In this document: positions 14,735-25,341 of the stretch, one piece after another | Layout: the number at the start of each line of letters is the position of its first letter | Position numbering within the stretch: the first letter of the stretch is position 1 | Assembly: GCF_003595525.1 (NCBI RefSeq) | Contig: NZ_CP022680.1 | Span: forward strand, 1,576,001-1,640,000 | Direction: 5' to 3' | Length of the DNA stretch: 64,000 nt | Origin: Streptococcus respiraculi | GTDB taxonomy: Bacteria > Bacillota > Bacilli > Lactobacillales > Streptococcaceae | The notes under the pieces: model-generated | The model's database searches: none | The model's input: the letters and a program-made list of their open reading frames with translations, nothing else | Told to the model about the DNA's origin: nothing | Translations under genes and position numbers: made by a program

Positions 14735-17184
14735 TACTTCATATAAGCTTCGCTGACTTCTTCATCTGAAATCGTATCAGAGATAAAGCTGCCATTGCTG
14801 GTGCGTTCTGAGAAAGAAAGGTCTGAAAGGTTGATCTCGTATACTTGAGCTGTGGTCGAAATCACTTTCAACATTTGACTTTCTTCTGAGGTTTCACCTT
14901 GGTGAAACAAGTCAAAATCAATTGCCTCTCCCTGCACCATTCCTGCGGCAAAGACGCGGTGCGGTTTGGCTTTTAATTCCCGTAAGACTTGCAAGCCTCG
15001 GTTGGCACGGCTGGTTGCTGGAATCTCCTCAACCGCTACTTTCTTCAATGCCCCTCGATGGGTCAAAAGATAGAAGGCCTTGCTGGATACAAGGAAGGCT
15101 GCTGCCACGGTATCATCTCCTTTTAGGTTAATCGCTTTGACACCAGCTGCCTTAGCTCCTACAACGGGCACTTCTTCGCTATTAAAGCGCAACGCATAGC
15201 CATTTTTCGTGATGATCATAACATCTTCTAGCTGGGCTGGTGCGACCAAGACCACTTGGTCATCATCGTTTTTCAATTTGGCAAATTTGAGCGATTTGGA
15301 CTTATAGGTCCGCCAAGGGCTAAATTCGCTACGTTCAACCCGCTTGATTTGTCCCATTTTGGTTGCAACAACATAGACACCTGCATCAAAATTGTCTACT
15401 AATTCCGCATAGATGATTTCTTCACGAACCTCAAAATTGGAAACAGTCTGGCTGAGGTGTTCGCCAATCTCCTTCCACTTGATGTCTGATAATTCATGAA
15501 CAGGTCGGTAGATAACATTTCCTAGACTCGTGAACAACAAAAGCTGCTGGGTAGTTTTTGCTGGGCTCATGAAGATTACTCGATCATCATCACGCTTGCC
15601 GATTTCCTCAATCGTTGAAGCCGCAAAGGAACGAGGGCTAGTGCGTTTGATGTAGCCTGCCTTGGTGATGCTGACATAGGTTTCTTCTTCGACCACAAGA
15701 CTCGCTGTATCGATTTCAATGGTCTTAGCCGTATCTTGCAATTCACTTAGACGTGGATTGCCAAATTTCTTTTTAACCTCACGGAGTTCTTTTTTCATGA
15801 GGTTGTACATGGTACGCTCATCGCCAATAATCGCTGCCAAGTAGGCAATTTGCTCGCGGAGCTCTGCTTCTTCTTCCTCAAGAACCACAACGTCGGTATT
15901 GGTCAAGCGGTAGAGTTGCAAGGTCACGATTGCTTCTGCCTGCTCCTCAGTAAACTCATAGCTAACCTTAAGATTTTCCTTAGCATCGGCCTTGTTTTCG
16001 CTGGCACGAATCAGGGCAATGACCTCATCCAAGATTGAAATCACCCGAATCAATCCCTCAACAATGTGGAGGCGCTTTTCAGCTTTGGCTTTATCAAATC
16101 GGCTACGGGCTAAGATGACATCTTTACGATGGGCGATGTAACTCGTCAAAATCGGAACAATCCCAACCTGACGGGGAGTGAAATTGTCAATGGCCACCAT
16201 GTTGAAATTATAATTGACTTGTAAATCCGTATATTTGAAGAGATAATTCAAAATCAATTCACGATTGGCCTCTTTTTTGAGTTCAATGGCAATCCGCAAG
16301 CCCGTCCGGTCTGACTCATCACGGACTTCGGCAATCCCTGCCACCTTGTTATTGACCCGTACATCGTCAATCTTTTTGACTAGAACAGACTTGTTAATTT
16401 CATAAGGAATCTCAGTGACGACAATCTGCTCTTTGCCCCCTTTTAACTGCTCAATTTCGGTCTTAGACCGCACAACGACACGCCCTTTTCCAGTCTCATA
16501 GGCTTTCTTGATTTCATCGCGCCCTTGGATAATCGCTCCTGTCGGGAAATCTGGTCCCGGCAAGAATTCCATGAGCTTGTCCACCTTGGCTGATGGGTGA
16601 TCAATCATGTAAACGACCGCATCGATGACCTCTGAGAGATTGTGGGGCGGAATGTCCGTTGCATATCCAGCAGAAATCCCTGTCGCCCCATTGACCAAGA
16701 GATTTGGAAAGGCAGCAGGCAGAACGGTCGGCTCTTTTTCTGTATCGTCAAAGTTCCAAGCAAAGGGAACGGTCTTCTTTTCGATATCCTCTAGCAGGAA
16801 GCCTGCCATTTCAGACAAGCGTGCCTCGGTATACCGCATGGCAGCAGGAGGATCCCCGTCCATAGAACCATTATTTCCGTGCATTTCGACCAAAATCTCG
16901 CGGTTTTTCCAGTCCTGACTCATGCGGACCATAGCATCGTAAATCGATGAATCCCCATGCGGATGGAAATTCCCCATGATATTTCCGACAGACTTAGCTG
17001 ATTTTCGATAGGATTTATCAAAGGTATTGCCATCCTTATTCATCGAATAAAGAATCCGCCGCTGAACAGGCTTCAAGCCATCACGAATGTCTGGCAAAGC
17101 CCGCTCCTGAATGATGTATTTGGAATAGCGCCCAAAACGCTCTCCCATAATGTCCTCAAGGGACATGTTTTGAATTGTACTCAT
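14734..17184 (-). CDS. parC: DNA topoisomerase IV subunit A
   Basis: An 816-residue ParC, which cuts and rejoins DNA to decatenate daughter chromosomes with ParE. The catalytic tyrosine is in AAMRYTEARLS (about residue 118). The quinolone-determining region reads NFHPHGDSSIYDAMVR with Ser79 and Asp83, the wild-type residues, so no target-site fluoroquinolone resistance is seen. The C-terminal part is the beta-pinwheel (blades such as VSITKAGYIKRTSPRSF and VATKMGQIKRVERSEFSPWR). It normally follows parE directly; here a Fic gene stands between them. Confidence 0.97.
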   Translation of the reverse strand: MSTIQNMSLEDIMGERFGRYSKYIIQERALPDIRDGLKPVQRRILYSMNKDGNTFDKSYRKSAKSVGNIMGNFHPHGDSSIYDAMVRMSQDWKNREILVEMHGNNGSMDGDPPAAMRYTEARLSEMAGFLLEDIEKKTVPFAWNFDDTEKEPTVLPAAFPNLLVNGATGISAGYATDIPPHNLSEVIDAVVYMIDHPSAKVDKLMEFLPGPDFPTGAIIQGRDEIKKAYETGKGRVVVRSKTEIEQLKGGKEQIVVTEIPYEINKSVLVKKIDDVRVNNKVAGIAEVRDESDRTGLRIAIELKKEANRELILNYLFKYTDLQVNYNFNMVAIDNFTPRQVGIVPILTSYIAHRKDVILARSRFDKAKAEKRLHIVEGLIRVISILDEVIALIRASENKADAKENLKVSYEFTEEQAEAIVTLQLYRLTNTDVVVLEEEEAELREQIAYLAAIIGDERTMYNLMKKELREVKKKFGNPRLSELQDTAKTIEIDTASLVVEEETYVSITKAGYIKRTSPRSFAASTIEEIGKRDDDRVIFMSPAKTTQQLLLFTSLGNVIYRPVHELSDIKWKEIGEHLSQTVSNFEVREEIIYAELVDNFDAGVYVVATKMGQIKRVERSEFSPWRTYKSKSLKFAKLKNDDDQVVLVAPAQLEDVMIITKNGYALRFNSEEVPVVGAKAAGVKAINLKGDDTVAAAFLVSSKAFYLLTHRGALKKVAVEEIPATSRANRGLQVLRELKAKPHRVFAAGMVQGEAIDFDLFHQGETSEESQMLKVISTTAQVYEINLSDLSFSERTSNGSFISDTISDEEVSEAYMK

Positions 17185-17444
17185 AAGATACTACGGGCCT
17201 CAAGCAAGCAGTTTTGACGAAGAACCTCACATTCTTATCTTTTTTTGCACAGCTCCTAGCCCAAGTTCAGTTATTAAAAAATAACTAAACCGCTCCTTTC
17301 TCTGTTTCTTAGCACTAACAGGATTGAATCCTTTTTTGGTGTTATATAATGAACTGAATAAAGGTGAGAACATTGTTAAGTCGCTTTGATGAACGCCAGT
17401 TCTATCTGCAGCTCCTTGTCTTGTCCTATTCCTTTCTCAGTCCA
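17185..17444. other. 260-bp spacer between fic and parC
   Basis: No ORF with a start signal. A possible plus-strand promoter (TTGAAT, 15 bases, TATAAT near 17323-17349) points away from parC, but its spacing is poor. GAGG lies just ahead of the parC ATG. I see no strong terminator between fic and parC, so parC may be read from the parE promoter. Confidence 0.4.
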
Positions 17445-18050
17445 CTATAGTTTGTCAGTCTGATAGAGGGTGTAGCCTTCGTAGTAATAACTATAGTCAA
17501 TCCCCTTCATATACAGCTCGCGACTAGTAATCTTATCTGTTAACGCTTGCTGTAAAACATACTTAATTTCTGTATCTCGAATGGGACTTCTTTCCATAGC
17601 AAGTAGGTAGTCTTCTTTGTCGACTTTTGACCAATCAATCATTTTTTTCAACTGATGTTTCAGAATATGGTCCAGCCAGATACGCATGCTTCTACCATTC
17701 CCCTCTCGAAAAGGGTGTGCAATATTCATCTCCACATACTTCTCTACAATCTCTTCAAACGTCGTTTGGGGCATTGATTGAATATGAGCCAGTGATGTCT
17801 CTAAATACATAACTGGAGCAAATCGAAAACTTCCTTTCGCCATATTGACAGTACGAACCTTGCCCGCAAAATCGTAGATTTCATCAAACAGAAATCGGTG
17901 GATAAAGGCAAGTGTATCAAAAGTCCCCACTGTTTGATTCGCTAAAAGATTGTCGTCAAATAAGCGTTTCGCACGACTTTTACTGATTTTTTCTTCTTGT
18001 TTGGCTAGCTCGAGAGAATCTGTTAACCCCAGTCTATTTTCTAAAACCAT
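17445..18050 (-). CDS. Fic-domain protein (predicted AMP transferase)
   Basis: A 201-residue Fic/Doc-fold protein. The active-site motif HPFREGNGRS (about residues 115-124) is complete, with the catalytic histidine and the anion-binding EGNGR loop, so AMP (or other nucleotide monophosphate) transfer to a protein hydroxyl is predicted. I do not see a clear inhibitory (S/T)xxxE(G/N) helix at either end, and no separate antitoxin ORF is adjacent. The TATTATGG start has only a GAAAGTGAG RBS. It is inserted between parE and parC. Some Fic enzymes modify GyrB and ParE, so the type IIA topoisomerase is an attractive but unproven target. Confidence 0.85.
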   Translation of the reverse strand: MVLENRLGLTDSLELAKQEEKISKSRAKRLFDDNLLANQTVGTFDTLAFIHRFLFDEIYDFAGKVRTVNMAKGSFRFAPVMYLETSLAHIQSMPQTTFEEIVEKYVEMNIAHPFREGNGRSMRIWLDHILKHQLKKMIDWSKVDKEDYLLAMERSPIRDTEIKYVLQQALTDKITSRELYMKGIDYSYYYEGYTLYQTDKL

Positions 18051-18106
18051 AATAGCTCACTTTCTGACATGACTTTACAAGCTCACATTTCAAATGGAAG
18101 ACGACA

Positions 18107-18143
18107 CTCTGACACGTAAAACGATATTTTTTACGGGTCAGAG
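18107..18143. terminator. Long hairpin between parE and fic
   Basis: CTCTGACACGTAAAA pairs with TTTTACGGGTCAGAG (two mismatches) across a short AT-rich loop. Two weaker hairpins lie closer to parE (CCGCCTGATAGCGG and CATTAGGAGCCTTCGCTCCAATG). None has a long U-tract, so they may attenuate or protect rather than end the transcript. Confidence 0.5.
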
Positions 18144-18225
18144 TTAGTAAGGGAGTTAGCTTGACCGCCTGATAGCGGCAAGCGTCGTTTCATTAGGAGC
18201 CTTCGCTCCAATGAAGCGTACTTCA

Positions 18226-20169
18226 TTAAAACACTCCACTCTCCTCCAAGGTAAACTTGACATTATCTTCAATCCACTTGCGGCGAGGTTCGACCTTGTC
18301 TCCCATGAGGACAGATACACGGCGCTCGGCGCGCGCTAGATCTTCAATGGTCACACGAATCAAAGTGCGGGTGTCAGGATTCATGGTCGTTTCCCAGAGC
18401 TGGTCTGCGTTCATCTCTCCAAGTCCCTTGTAGCGCTGCAACATAGCTCCCTTGCCGAAGTCCTTACGGAGTTGCTCGAGTTCGTTGTCTGACCAAGCGT
18501 AGGCAATCTTTTCCTGCTTGCCTTTTCCCTTACTCATCTTATAAAGTGGCGGTAGCGCAATATAGACTTTTCCTGCCTCAACCAAGGGCCGCATATAGCG
18601 GTAGAAAAAGGTTAAGAGGAGAGTCTGAATGTGGGCTCCATCCGTATCCGCATCGGTCATAATGATAATTTTGTCATAATTGGCATCTTCTAAATTAAAG
18701 TCAGAACCAACACCAGCTCCAATGGTATAAATCATGGTATTGATTTCTTCGTTTTTGAGAATGTCTGCCATCTTAGCCTTGGCGGTATTGATAACCTTTC
18801 CTCTAAGGGGCAAAATAGCCTGAAATTTACGATCTCGTCCTTGCTTGGCCGATCCTCCAGCTGAATCTCCCTCAACCAGATAGAGTTCGTTTTTAGCTGC
18901 ATTCTTCGACTGGGCTGGGGTTAATTTCCCTGATAAGAGCCCCTTGTCTTTCTTGTTTTTCTTGCCGTTTCGGCTTTCATCTCGGGCTTTGCGTGCAGCT
19001 TCTCTGGCATCTCTTGCCCGAATCGCCTTGCGAATGAGATTAGAAGCTAATTCGCCATTTTCCAAAAGAAAGAAGGTCAATTTTTCGGATACAATACTAT
19101 CAACCGCTGGACGAGCAAGGGGACTGCCTAACTTGTCCTTAGTCTGTCCTTCAAACTGCAAATGCTCCTCGGGTACCAAGATAGACAGGACAGCTGCTAG
19201 ACCTTCTCGGTAATCGGATCCTTCCAAGTTCTTGTCCTTTTCCTTGAGAAGGCCTGTCTTTCTGGCATAGTCATTCATAGCCTTGGTAATGGCGGTCTTG
19301 AGCCCTGTCTCGTGCGTTCCACCGTCCTTGGTGCGGACATTATTGACAAAAGAAAGGATATTGTCTGAATAACCATCATTGTACTGAAGCGCAACTTCAA
19401 CTTGAAATCCACTTTCTTCCCCATCGAAATATAGAACAGGTGTCAAGGTTTCCTTATCTTCATTTAGATAGCTGACGAAATCCTGTACGCCATTTTCATA
19501 GTGGAATTGGCTTTCTTCTCCTGTACGCTCATCTACTAACGTAAGAGTGACTTGTTTCAAGAGAAAGGCGGATTCGTTCAAGCGCTCGGCAATCGTGTTG
19601 TATTTGAAGTCCGTCGTTGAAAAAATACTGCTGTCTGGCATGAAGCGAACCTTGGTCCCTGATTTAGACTTGGGCGCTACTCCAACCTTATCAAGACTTG
19701 TTACGGGCTTGCCACCATTTTCAAAACGCTGACGGTAGACAGCACCATCACGGGTAATTTCGACTTCAAGCCAGCTAGATAGGGCATTCACGACAGAAGA
19801 ACCTACCCCGTGCAGACCACCTGAAGTCTTGTAACCACCTTGACCAAATTTTCCTCCAGCATGGAGCACTGTAAAAATGACTTCTACTGTCGGAATCCCC
19901 ATGGCGTGCATACCGACTGGCATTCCCCGACCGTGGTCAGATACGCTCAGACTTCCGTCTTTGTGGATGGTGACATCAATCTTGTCACCGAATCCAGATA
20001 AGGCTTCATCGACTGCATTGTCCACGATTTCCCAAACCAAGTGATGGAGTCCAGCCCCGTCGGTTGACCCAATATACATACCAGGGCGTTTGCGGACTGC
20101 ATCCAACCCTTCTAAGACTTGGATCGCGTCATCATTGTAATTGTTAATATTGATTTCCTTTTTTGCCAC
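18226..20169 (-). CDS. parE: DNA topoisomerase IV subunit B
   Basis: A 647-residue ParE ATPase subunit. The GHKL nucleotide fold shows [15 protein letters not shown] (about 45-60) and the [15 protein letters not shown] loop. The TOPRIM domain has [15 protein letters not shown] (about 430) and the metal-binding DADTDGAHI (about 505). It starts with GTG at 20169, six bases after AGGAGG. The promoter is at 20200-20228, back to back with that of plsY, an arrangement shared by many streptococci. Confidence 0.97.
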   Translation of the reverse strand: MAKKEININNYNDDAIQVLEGLDAVRKRPGMYIGSTDGAGLHHLVWEIVDNAVDEALSGFGDKIDVTIHKDGSLSVSDHGRGMPVGMHAMGIPTVEVIFTVLHAGGKFGQGGYKTSGGLHGVGSSVVNALSSWLEVEITRDGAVYRQRFENGGKPVTSLDKVGVAPKSKSGTKVRFMPDSSIFSTTDFKYNTIAERLNESAFLLKQVTLTLVDERTGEESQFHYENGVQDFVSYLNEDKETLTPVLYFDGEESGFQVEVALQYNDGYSDNILSFVNNVRTKDGGTHETGLKTAITKAMNDYARKTGLLKEKDKNLEGSDYREGLAAVLSILVPEEHLQFEGQTKDKLGSPLARPAVDSIVSEKLTFFLLENGELASNLIRKAIRARDAREAARKARDESRNGKKNKKDKGLLSGKLTPAQSKNAAKNELYLVEGDSAGGSAKQGRDRKFQAILPLRGKVINTAKAKMADILKNEEINTMIYTIGAGVGSDFNLEDANYDKIIIMTDADTDGAHIQTLLLTFFYRYMRPLVEAGKVYIALPPLYKMSKGKGKQEKIAYAWSDNELEQLRKDFGKGAMLQRYKGLGEMNADQLWETTMNPDTRTLIRVTIEDLARAERRVSVLMGDKVEPRRKWIEDNVKFTLEESGVF

Positions 20170-20199
20170 AAGGAACCTCCTGTGTTGTTCATCCTCACT

Positions 20200-20228
20200 A
20201 TATTACAAGTTTTTTACTATTTTTGCAA
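20200..20228 (-). promoter_or_regulatory. Sigma-A promoter of parE
   Basis: Minus strand TTGCAA (20228-20223), 17 bases, TAATAT (20205-20200). Confidence 0.65.
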
Positions 20229-20302
20229 ATGGTGATTGTTTTCCGCTGTCACATTTTCCTCAAGATATTTTGGTTTATAGAATAGGTCTCCTAGTGATTT
20301 CA

Positions 20303-20311
20303 TGGTATAAT
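20303..20311 (+). promoter_or_regulatory. Extended -10 promoter of plsY
   Basis: TGGTATAAT with TATAAT at 20306-20311. The plsY ATG begins only six bases later, exactly where transcription should start, so the mRNA is probably leaderless. Confidence 0.7.
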
Positions 20312-20317
20312 GGGAAT

Positions 20318-20962
20318 ATGATGAAAACGATATTACTTTTATTGATTGCTTATGTACTAGGTTCTATCCCGTCTGGCTTGTGGATTGGGCAGATTTTTTT
20401 CCATAAAAACATCCGTGAATACGGCTCAGGAAATATTGGAACGACCAATACCTTCCGTGTTCTGGGCAAACAAGCTGGCATTGCGGTCTTTATTGTAGAC
20501 TTTTTAAAAGGGACCTTGGCTGTGCTTCTGCCCATCTTCTTTCCTGCTGAAGGAGTGTCTCCTGTTATATTTGGCTTGGTGGCTGTGCTAGGACATACCT
20601 TTCCACTCTTTGCCCAGTTTAAGGGAGGCAAGGCTGTTGCAACATCCGCAGGCATGCTCATGGGATTTGCGCCACTCTTTTGCTGCTATTTAATTATCGT
20701 GTTTGCGGTAACCCTCTACTTGACCTCCATGGTATCCCTGTCAAGCGTCATCGGAGCAATCCTCGGTATGCTAGGCGCTCTGATTTTTCCAAGCATGGGC
20801 TTTCTCATTGGTGGCTACGATCTCATCTTTACTCTAGTCATCCTCTTTTTAGGAAGCTTTGTCATTGTTCGACACAAAGAAAATATCGAGCGCATTCTCA
20901 AGAAAGAAGAAAACCTCGTCCCATGGGGCTTAAATCTGACCAAACAAAACCAAAAAATCTAA
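20318..20962 (+). CDS. plsY: Acyl-phosphate glycerol-3-phosphate acyltransferase
   Basis: A 214-residue five-span membrane enzyme that moves an acyl group from acyl-phosphate (made by PlsX) to glycerol 3-phosphate, the first step of phospholipid synthesis. The three family motifs are visible: [11 protein letters not shown] with GSGNIGTTN (about 38-46), the glycine-rich [12 protein letters not shown] (about 105-116), and the C-terminal [15 protein letters not shown] (about 188-202). The N-terminus aligns with known PlsY proteins from the ATG pair at 20318/20321, so the start is not further downstream. No Shine-Dalgarno is present; the -10 box ends six bases before the ATG. Confidence 0.95.
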   Translation: MMKTILLLLIAYVLGSIPSGLWIGQIFFHKNIREYGSGNIGTTNTFRVLGKQAGIAVFIVDFLKGTLAVLLPIFFPAEGVSPVIFGLVAVLGHTFPLFAQFKGGKAVATSAGMLMGFAPLFCCYLIIVFAVTLYLTSMVSLSSVIGAILGMLGALIFPSMGFLIGGYDLIFTLVILFLGSFVIVRHKENIERILKKEENLVPWGLNLTKQNQKI

Positions 20963-20986
20963 GGACATTTTCCTTAGATTTTTCTT
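20953..20986. terminator. Bidirectional terminator between plsY and pyrC
   Basis: AAAAATCTAAGG pairs with CCTTAGATTTTT around an ACATTTT loop, with T-tracts on both strands. It serves the converging plsY and pyrC transcripts. Confidence 0.85.
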
Positions 20987-20988
20987 TT

Positions 20989-22260
20989 CTAGTCTACCTC
21001 ATAGACAATCTCACCATCGCAAATCGTGTAGCAGACCTGACCTACCAACTCTTCACCGACAAACGGCGAATTGCTAGCCTTAGATCGAAAATCAGGCGCA
21101 ACGGTTCGTTCCGCATCTGGTGCGAAAATCGTAATGTCTGCTGGACCATTTTCTGCCAAGTAACCCGCATCAAACTGATAGAGCTTAGCAGGATTCACTG
21201 TCATTTTTTCCAATAACTCCATTAAGGTCAAGTGACCTGCCTGAACCAAATAGGTCAAGCCGAGCGAGAGCGATGTTTCAAGACCTGTCATACCAGACGG
21301 AGCCTGGGTAATATCAGCTACATTTTTCTCATCCCGATGATGAGGAGCATGGTCTGTTGCAATAATGGAGATAACTCCTGATTTCAAGCCCTCAATAACA
21401 GCCAAGCGGTCAGATTCCAAGCGCAAAGGCGGATTCATCTTGGCATTGCTGCCTTGAGTCAAGAGTAGATTTTCTGTCTTTGAAAAATGCTGCGGTGCTA
21501 CTTCTGCCGTGACCTGAGCCCCCAATTGCTGGGCAAATTCGACTACCTTGACACTTTCTTCCTTAGACAAATGCTGAATATGGACAGGTGCCTTAGTCGC
21601 ATAGGCAATCATGACATCACGCGCCACCATGCTATATTCTGCCACACCTGTCGCCCCGCAGACGTGAAAATGCTTGCGGGCAATTTCTTCATTAAGCCCT
21701 AAAATACCATTTAGTTCGGGGTCTTCTTCGTGGAGACTGATAAAGGTTCCTAATTTTTTCGCCTTTTCCAGAGCCTCACGGACCACGCGACTACTGGTCA
21801 AGGGAATGCCATCATCTGAGAATCCTGCTGCCCCTGCTTTCAATAAGCCCTCAAAATCCGTCAAGTGTTGCCCATCAAAATTCTCCGTAATGGTCGCCAC
21901 CGAATGAATATGAATATCTTCACGCTCGGCAGAAGCTAGTACCTCTTTCAAGGTTTCAATCGTAGAAATGGTTGGATTAGTATTGGCCATCATGACCACC
22001 CGTGTAAAGCCACCAGCAGCTGCTGAAAGCGCTCCTGTGTGAATATCCTCCTTGTGAGTCTGACCAGGTTCTCTAAAATGCACATGAATATCAATCAAAC
22101 CAGGAGCCACAACCATACCTGTCGCATCCACAACACGAGTTGCTTCTGCCTCAATATCCTTTGCAATTTGCACGATGTTTTTGTCTTTAACCAAGACATC
22201 ACAGACCTGATCAAATCCTGTTTTAGGGTCCATCACTCGACCATTTTTGATAAGTAACAT
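20989..22260 (-). CDS. pyrC: Dihydroorotase
   Basis: A 423-residue class I dihydroorotase (amidohydrolase fold), which closes carbamoyl-aspartate to dihydroorotate in pyrimidine synthesis. Zinc ligands are visible in [13 protein letters not shown] (about 55-65), in [10 protein letters not shown] and HIQHLSKEE in the middle, and in [13 protein letters not shown] (about 300). AAAGGAG precedes the ATG at 22260. It is the last gene of an operon starting at the GT-C protein, and carries no PyrR-type leader of its own, unlike the other pyr genes in this window. Confidence 0.95.
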   Translation of the reverse strand: MLLIKNGRVMDPKTGFDQVCDVLVKDKNIVQIAKDIEAEATRVVDATGMVVAPGLIDIHVHFREPGQTHKEDIHTGALSAAAGGFTRVVMMANTNPTISTIETLKEVLASAEREDIHIHSVATITENFDGQHLTDFEGLLKAGAAGFSDDGIPLTSSRVVREALEKAKKLGTFISLHEEDPELNGILGLNEEIARKHFHVCGATGVAEYSMVARDVMIAYATKAPVHIQHLSKEESVKVVEFAQQLGAQVTAEVAPQHFSKTENLLLTQGSNAKMNPPLRLESDRLAVIEGLKSGVISIIATDHAPHHRDEKNVADITQAPSGMTGLETSLSLGLTYLVQAGHLTLMELLEKMTVNPAKLYQFDAGYLAENGPADITIFAPDAERTVAPDFRSKASNSPFVGEELVGQVCYTICDGEIVYEVD

Positions 22261-22270
22261 GTCTACTCCT

Positions 22271-22735
22271 TTATTCATAAAAATCTACCTGACTATCTAC
22301 CAGTTCATCACCCTTGTAACTAAATTTAGCAGAAAAGAATGGTTTATCATCTAGTAACCAAGAAACAAAGGTGTGATCACCCTCCCAAGTCGGTTTATCT
22401 AACACTTCCCCGTAAGGGACCCATTCAAGCGTTCCTTCGTCACAATCCCTCAACTCACCCTCAAACTCTGTTGCCTTAAACACATAAGTATACCAGTCAT
22501 GACCTGGGGTAAAATCTGGAAAGGTGATAATGCCTTTTAAGACGGGCTTTGCTCGTAATCCTGTTTCTTCAAATATTTCTCTCACAGCGCATTCCTGCGG
22601 TGTTTCACCTGCTTCTAGCTTGCCACCAACGCCAATCCATTTGCCTGCATGAACATCGTTTTTCTTTTTATTACGGTGTAGCATGAGCACTTCTTTTCCG
22701 TTGTCAAGATAACAAATCGTTGCTAACTTTACCAT
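22271..22735 (-). CDS. mutX: Nudix hydrolase, 8-oxo-dGTP diphosphatase type
   Basis: A 154-residue Nudix enzyme. The Nudix box [20 protein letters not shown] (continuing ETGL) lies at about residues 37-60 and is complete. The DNA-repair neighbour ung and the order ung-mutX-pyrC match the pneumococcal mutX, whose product removes 8-oxo-dGTP from the nucleotide pool. The gap to pyrC is 10 bases and to ung 8 bases. Confidence 0.88.
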   Translation of the reverse strand: MVKLATICYLDNGKEVLMLHRNKKKNDVHAGKWIGVGGKLEAGETPQECAVREIFEETGLRAKPVLKGIITFPDFTPGHDWYTYVFKATEFEGELRDCDEGTLEWVPYGEVLDKPTWEGDHTFVSWLLDDKPFFSAKFSYKGDELVDSQVDFYE

Positions 22736-22743
22736 TTTTCCTC

Positions 22744-23397
22744 CTACAAGAGCCAGTTGATTGGTCTTAAGCCCTTACTTTCTAAAAAGTGATTAGTCTG
22801 TGAAAAAGGTTTACTCCCCAAAAATCCACGATAGGCCGACAAGGGACTTGGGTGAGCTGACTCAATCACCAAGTGCTGAGGATTGGTCACCAAAACTTTT
22901 TTCTTACGGGCATAAGAACCCCAAAGAATAAAGACAACAGGCGTTTCCTTTTGATTGACTACCTTGATAATGGCATCCGTAAACGGCTCCCAGATTTGGC
23001 CGGCATGGCCATTGGCTTGACCAGCTGGAACGGTCAAACTAGCATTGAGCAGTAAGACTCCTTGCTCCGCCCAAGGTGTTAAATCGTGCTGGGCTTTTTC
23101 ACCCACATCATCTGCCAGTTCTTTTAAGATATTTTGCAAAGATGGAGGTGCAGGTAAATCATTGGGTACGGAGAAACTCAAGCCCTGTGCCTGCTTGGGC
23201 CCATGATAGGGATCTTGTCCTAAGATGACCACTTTTACATCTTCTAAGGCCGTGGTCTGAATGGCATTGAAAACTTTTTCCCTCGGCGGATACACCACTC
23301 CTTGTCCATAGGCGGAATCTAAAAATTGATTGATTTTCCCAAAATACCCTTTAGGGAGTTGCTGTTTGATTAAATCATGCCAGGCCGAATGTTCCAT
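22744..23397 (-). CDS. ung: Uracil-DNA glycosylase
   Basis: A 217-residue family 1 enzyme that removes uracil from DNA. The water-activating loop [19 protein letters not shown] is at about residues 59-77 (catalytic Asp in GQDPYHG), and the DNA-minor-groove loop [13 protein letters not shown] at about 187. Its ATG overlaps the stop codon of the upstream oxidoreductase by one base, so translation is coupled. Confidence 0.97.
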   Translation of the reverse strand: MEHSAWHDLIKQQLPKGYFGKINQFLDSAYGQGVVYPPREKVFNAIQTTALEDVKVVILGQDPYHGPKQAQGLSFSVPNDLPAPPSLQNILKELADDVGEKAQHDLTPWAEQGVLLLNASLTVPAGQANGHAGQIWEPFTDAIIKVVNQKETPVVFILWGSYARKKKVLVTNPQHLVIESAHPSPLSAYRGFLGSKPFSQTNHFLESKGLRPINWLL

Positions 23398-24395
23398 TAA
23401 CTGCCTCTTTCTTCCTCTTCTTCTGGATAAGTTAAGCCCCAGTTACTACGTAACTTTGTCATCATCTCCATAACATCACAACTATAAGCCAGATACATCT
23501 GATTATCATCACCTGCTACCGCTCGCTCCATATCAAGAACTTCATAACGAAGGGCATCTTTTGTATTCCCTGTTTCAATCACTTCCTGATGACCATCTTC
23601 TGTGTAGGTGATGACTGCTTTTTGACCTCTTGGGTATTCATAGAGTTCGATATAGCCCTTGTCATAAGCTAGCATTCCCCTTTTTGGTTGTTTAGCATGA
23701 AGACTCAAGCTAATGGTTGCCATTTCCTTTTCTTGATTGGTCAACAAGATTCCCACCTGTTCATCAACACCTGTCGGAGCAAATTGTACTTGAGAAAGGA
23801 TATTCTGAGGACAAGAAGACATAAACCACCTCACAAATGATAGGGCATAGACACCGATGTCTAGTAAGGCCCCGCCTGCTAGTTCTCGATTGAAAAACCG
23901 ATTGGTCATGTCATAATCTTTGTAGCTACCAAAATTCATCTGAATCATTTTGAGCGGTCCAAGTTTCCCTGAATCTACCACATCTTTCAACTGGCGATAA
24001 ATAGGCATGTGGTAAATGGTCATTGCTTCGGCTAATACAAGCCCCTTTTCTTCTGCAAGTTGAATCGCTTCTTCCAATTCAGCACTATTTAGGGTTATCG
24101 ATTTTTCACATAAAACGTGCTTCCCTGCTGCTAAGGCCTTGCGCAGAAAGTTGATATGCGTATTATGGGGTGTTGAAATATAAATAATATCTACTTCGTC
24201 ATCTGCAAATACTTCATCAATCTCACGGTAGACTTTTTGTATGCCATATTGTTCTGCAAAAGCTAATCCTTTTTCATAGGTACGATTGGCGACAGAATAA
24301 AGATTTCCACCCAATCCTTGCAACGCTTGAGCAAGTTCATGCGCAATCACACCTGTTCCCAGCGTTGCCCACTTTAATGATTTTTCACTCATCAT
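23397..24395 (-). CDS. Gfo/Idh/MocA-family oxidoreductase
   Basis: A 332-residue NAD(P)-dependent oxidoreductase. The Rossmann segment is [17 protein letters not shown] (about 9-25). The family EKP motif appears as CEKSITLN (about 95-102), with serine in place of proline. [14 protein letters not shown] carries the catalytic-region aspartate near residue 175. Substrates in this family are mostly sugars and inositols; here unknown. It starts with two ATG codons behind GGAGAG. Its position between a glycosyltransferase pair and DNA-repair genes suggests shared transcription rather than shared pathway. Confidence 0.85.
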   Translation of the reverse strand: MMSEKSLKWATLGTGVIAHELAQALQGLGGNLYSVANRTYEKGLAFAEQYGIQKVYREIDEVFADDEVDIIYISTPHNTHINFLRKALAAGKHVLCEKSITLNSAELEEAIQLAEEKGLVLAEAMTIYHMPIYRQLKDVVDSGKLGPLKMIQMNFGSYKDYDMTNRFFNRELAGGALLDIGVYALSFVRWFMSSCPQNILSQVQFAPTGVDEQVGILLTNQEKEMATISLSLHAKQPKRGMLAYDKGYIELYEYPRGQKAVITYTEDGHQEVIETGNTKDALRYEVLDMERAVAGDDNQMYLAYSCDVMEMMTKLRSNWGLTYPEEEEERGS

Positions 24396-24405
24396 CTCTC
24401 CTTTC

Positions 24406-25341
24406 TCACACTTCCTTTTTCTTACTTCTTTCTTTGACTAAATAAATCGGACGTTTCTTGGTTTCGAGGAAGACTTTTGAAATATATTTCCCTAAAATTC
24501 CAATGGTCATCAGCTGCAAGCCGCCTAAGAATAAAATGATGCAAATTGTTGACGGCCAGCCGATAGTCGGATCGCCAAACACCAAGGTTTTAACGACAAT
24601 CACTACCATCATCAAAATAGAAAAGAGGAAGGTCAAAAATCCCAAATAAGAGGCGATATTAAGTGGAACTTCTGAGAAATTGATAATCCCCTCAATTGAA
24701 TAGGACAAGAGTTTCCAGAAAGACCAGCTGGTCTCACCAGCCACCCGCTCGACATTTTCATAGGGCAGATATTCCGTCTCAAAACCAACCCAGGCAAAAA
24801 TCCCTTTTGAAAAGCGATTGTACTCGGATACTTCTAAGATTCCATCTACCATGTGGCGACGCATCAAACGAAAATCACGGGCTCCGTCCACCACCTCAAC
24901 CTGGCTGATTTTATTCATTATTTTGTAGAATAGAGTCGCAAAAGCACTGCGAATCGGAGGCTCACCAGCACGGGTCACACGGCGTGTTCCGACACAGTCC
25001 AAATCAGGATTGACATCGAGCATGGCCTTCATTTCAATTAGCATCTCAGGTGGGTCTTGCAGGTCCACATCCATGACCGTCACCAAATCACCCTTTGCTT
25101 CCTTGAGACCTGCATAGAGCGCTGCTTCTTTTCCGAAATTCCGAGAAAAAGACAGATACTGAACCGCCTCATCGTGACTGGCCAACTCTCGTAAAACCTC
25201 TAAGGTTCGGTCTTTTGAGCCATCATTGATAAAGAGGTATTCAAAACGTTCCTCCATTTGCGCGCGGATATTCTCCATTTCCTGATAAAAGAGGGGAATT
25301 GCTTCTTCTTCATTGAAGCAGGGTACAATGACTGAAATCAT
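24406..25341 (-). CDS. Membrane family 2 glycosyltransferase (GtrB/CsbB-like)
   Basis: A 311-residue GT2 enzyme with two C-terminal transmembrane helices (about 230-255 and 265-290). Seen are the GT-A motifs VIVPCFNEEEAIPL (4-17), FINDGSKDRT (39-48) and VMDVDLQDPPE with the metal-binding DxD. Relatives make undecaprenyl- or dolichyl-phosphate-linked sugars for transfer outside the cell. The adjoining GT-C protein (4-base ATGA overlap) is the likely transferase that uses the lipid-linked sugar. No GtrA-type flippase is encoded beside them. Confidence 0.85.
   Translation of the reverse strand: MISVIVPCFNEEEAIPLFYQEMENIRAQMEERFEYLFINDGSKDRTLEVLRELASHDEAVQYLSFSRNFGKEAALYAGLKEAKGDLVTVMDVDLQDPPEMLIEMKAMLDVNPDLDCVGTRRVTRAGEPPIRSAFATLFYKIMNKISQVEVVDGARDFRLMRRHMVDGILEVSEYNRFSKGIFAWVGFETEYLPYENVERVAGETSWSFWKLLSYSIEGIINFSEVPLNIASYLGFLTFLFSILMMVVIVVKTLVFGDPTIGWPSTICIILFLGGLQLMTIGILGKYISKVFLETKKRPIYLVKERSKKKEV

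Noticed and set aside
15100..17100. Quinolone-resistance mutations in parC
   Set aside because: Ser79 and Asp83 are the wild-type residues; nothing points to resistance.
17320..17352. Plus-strand promoter between fic and parC
   Set aside because: TTGAAT and TATAAT are only 15 bases apart and no gene or terminator follows on that strand.
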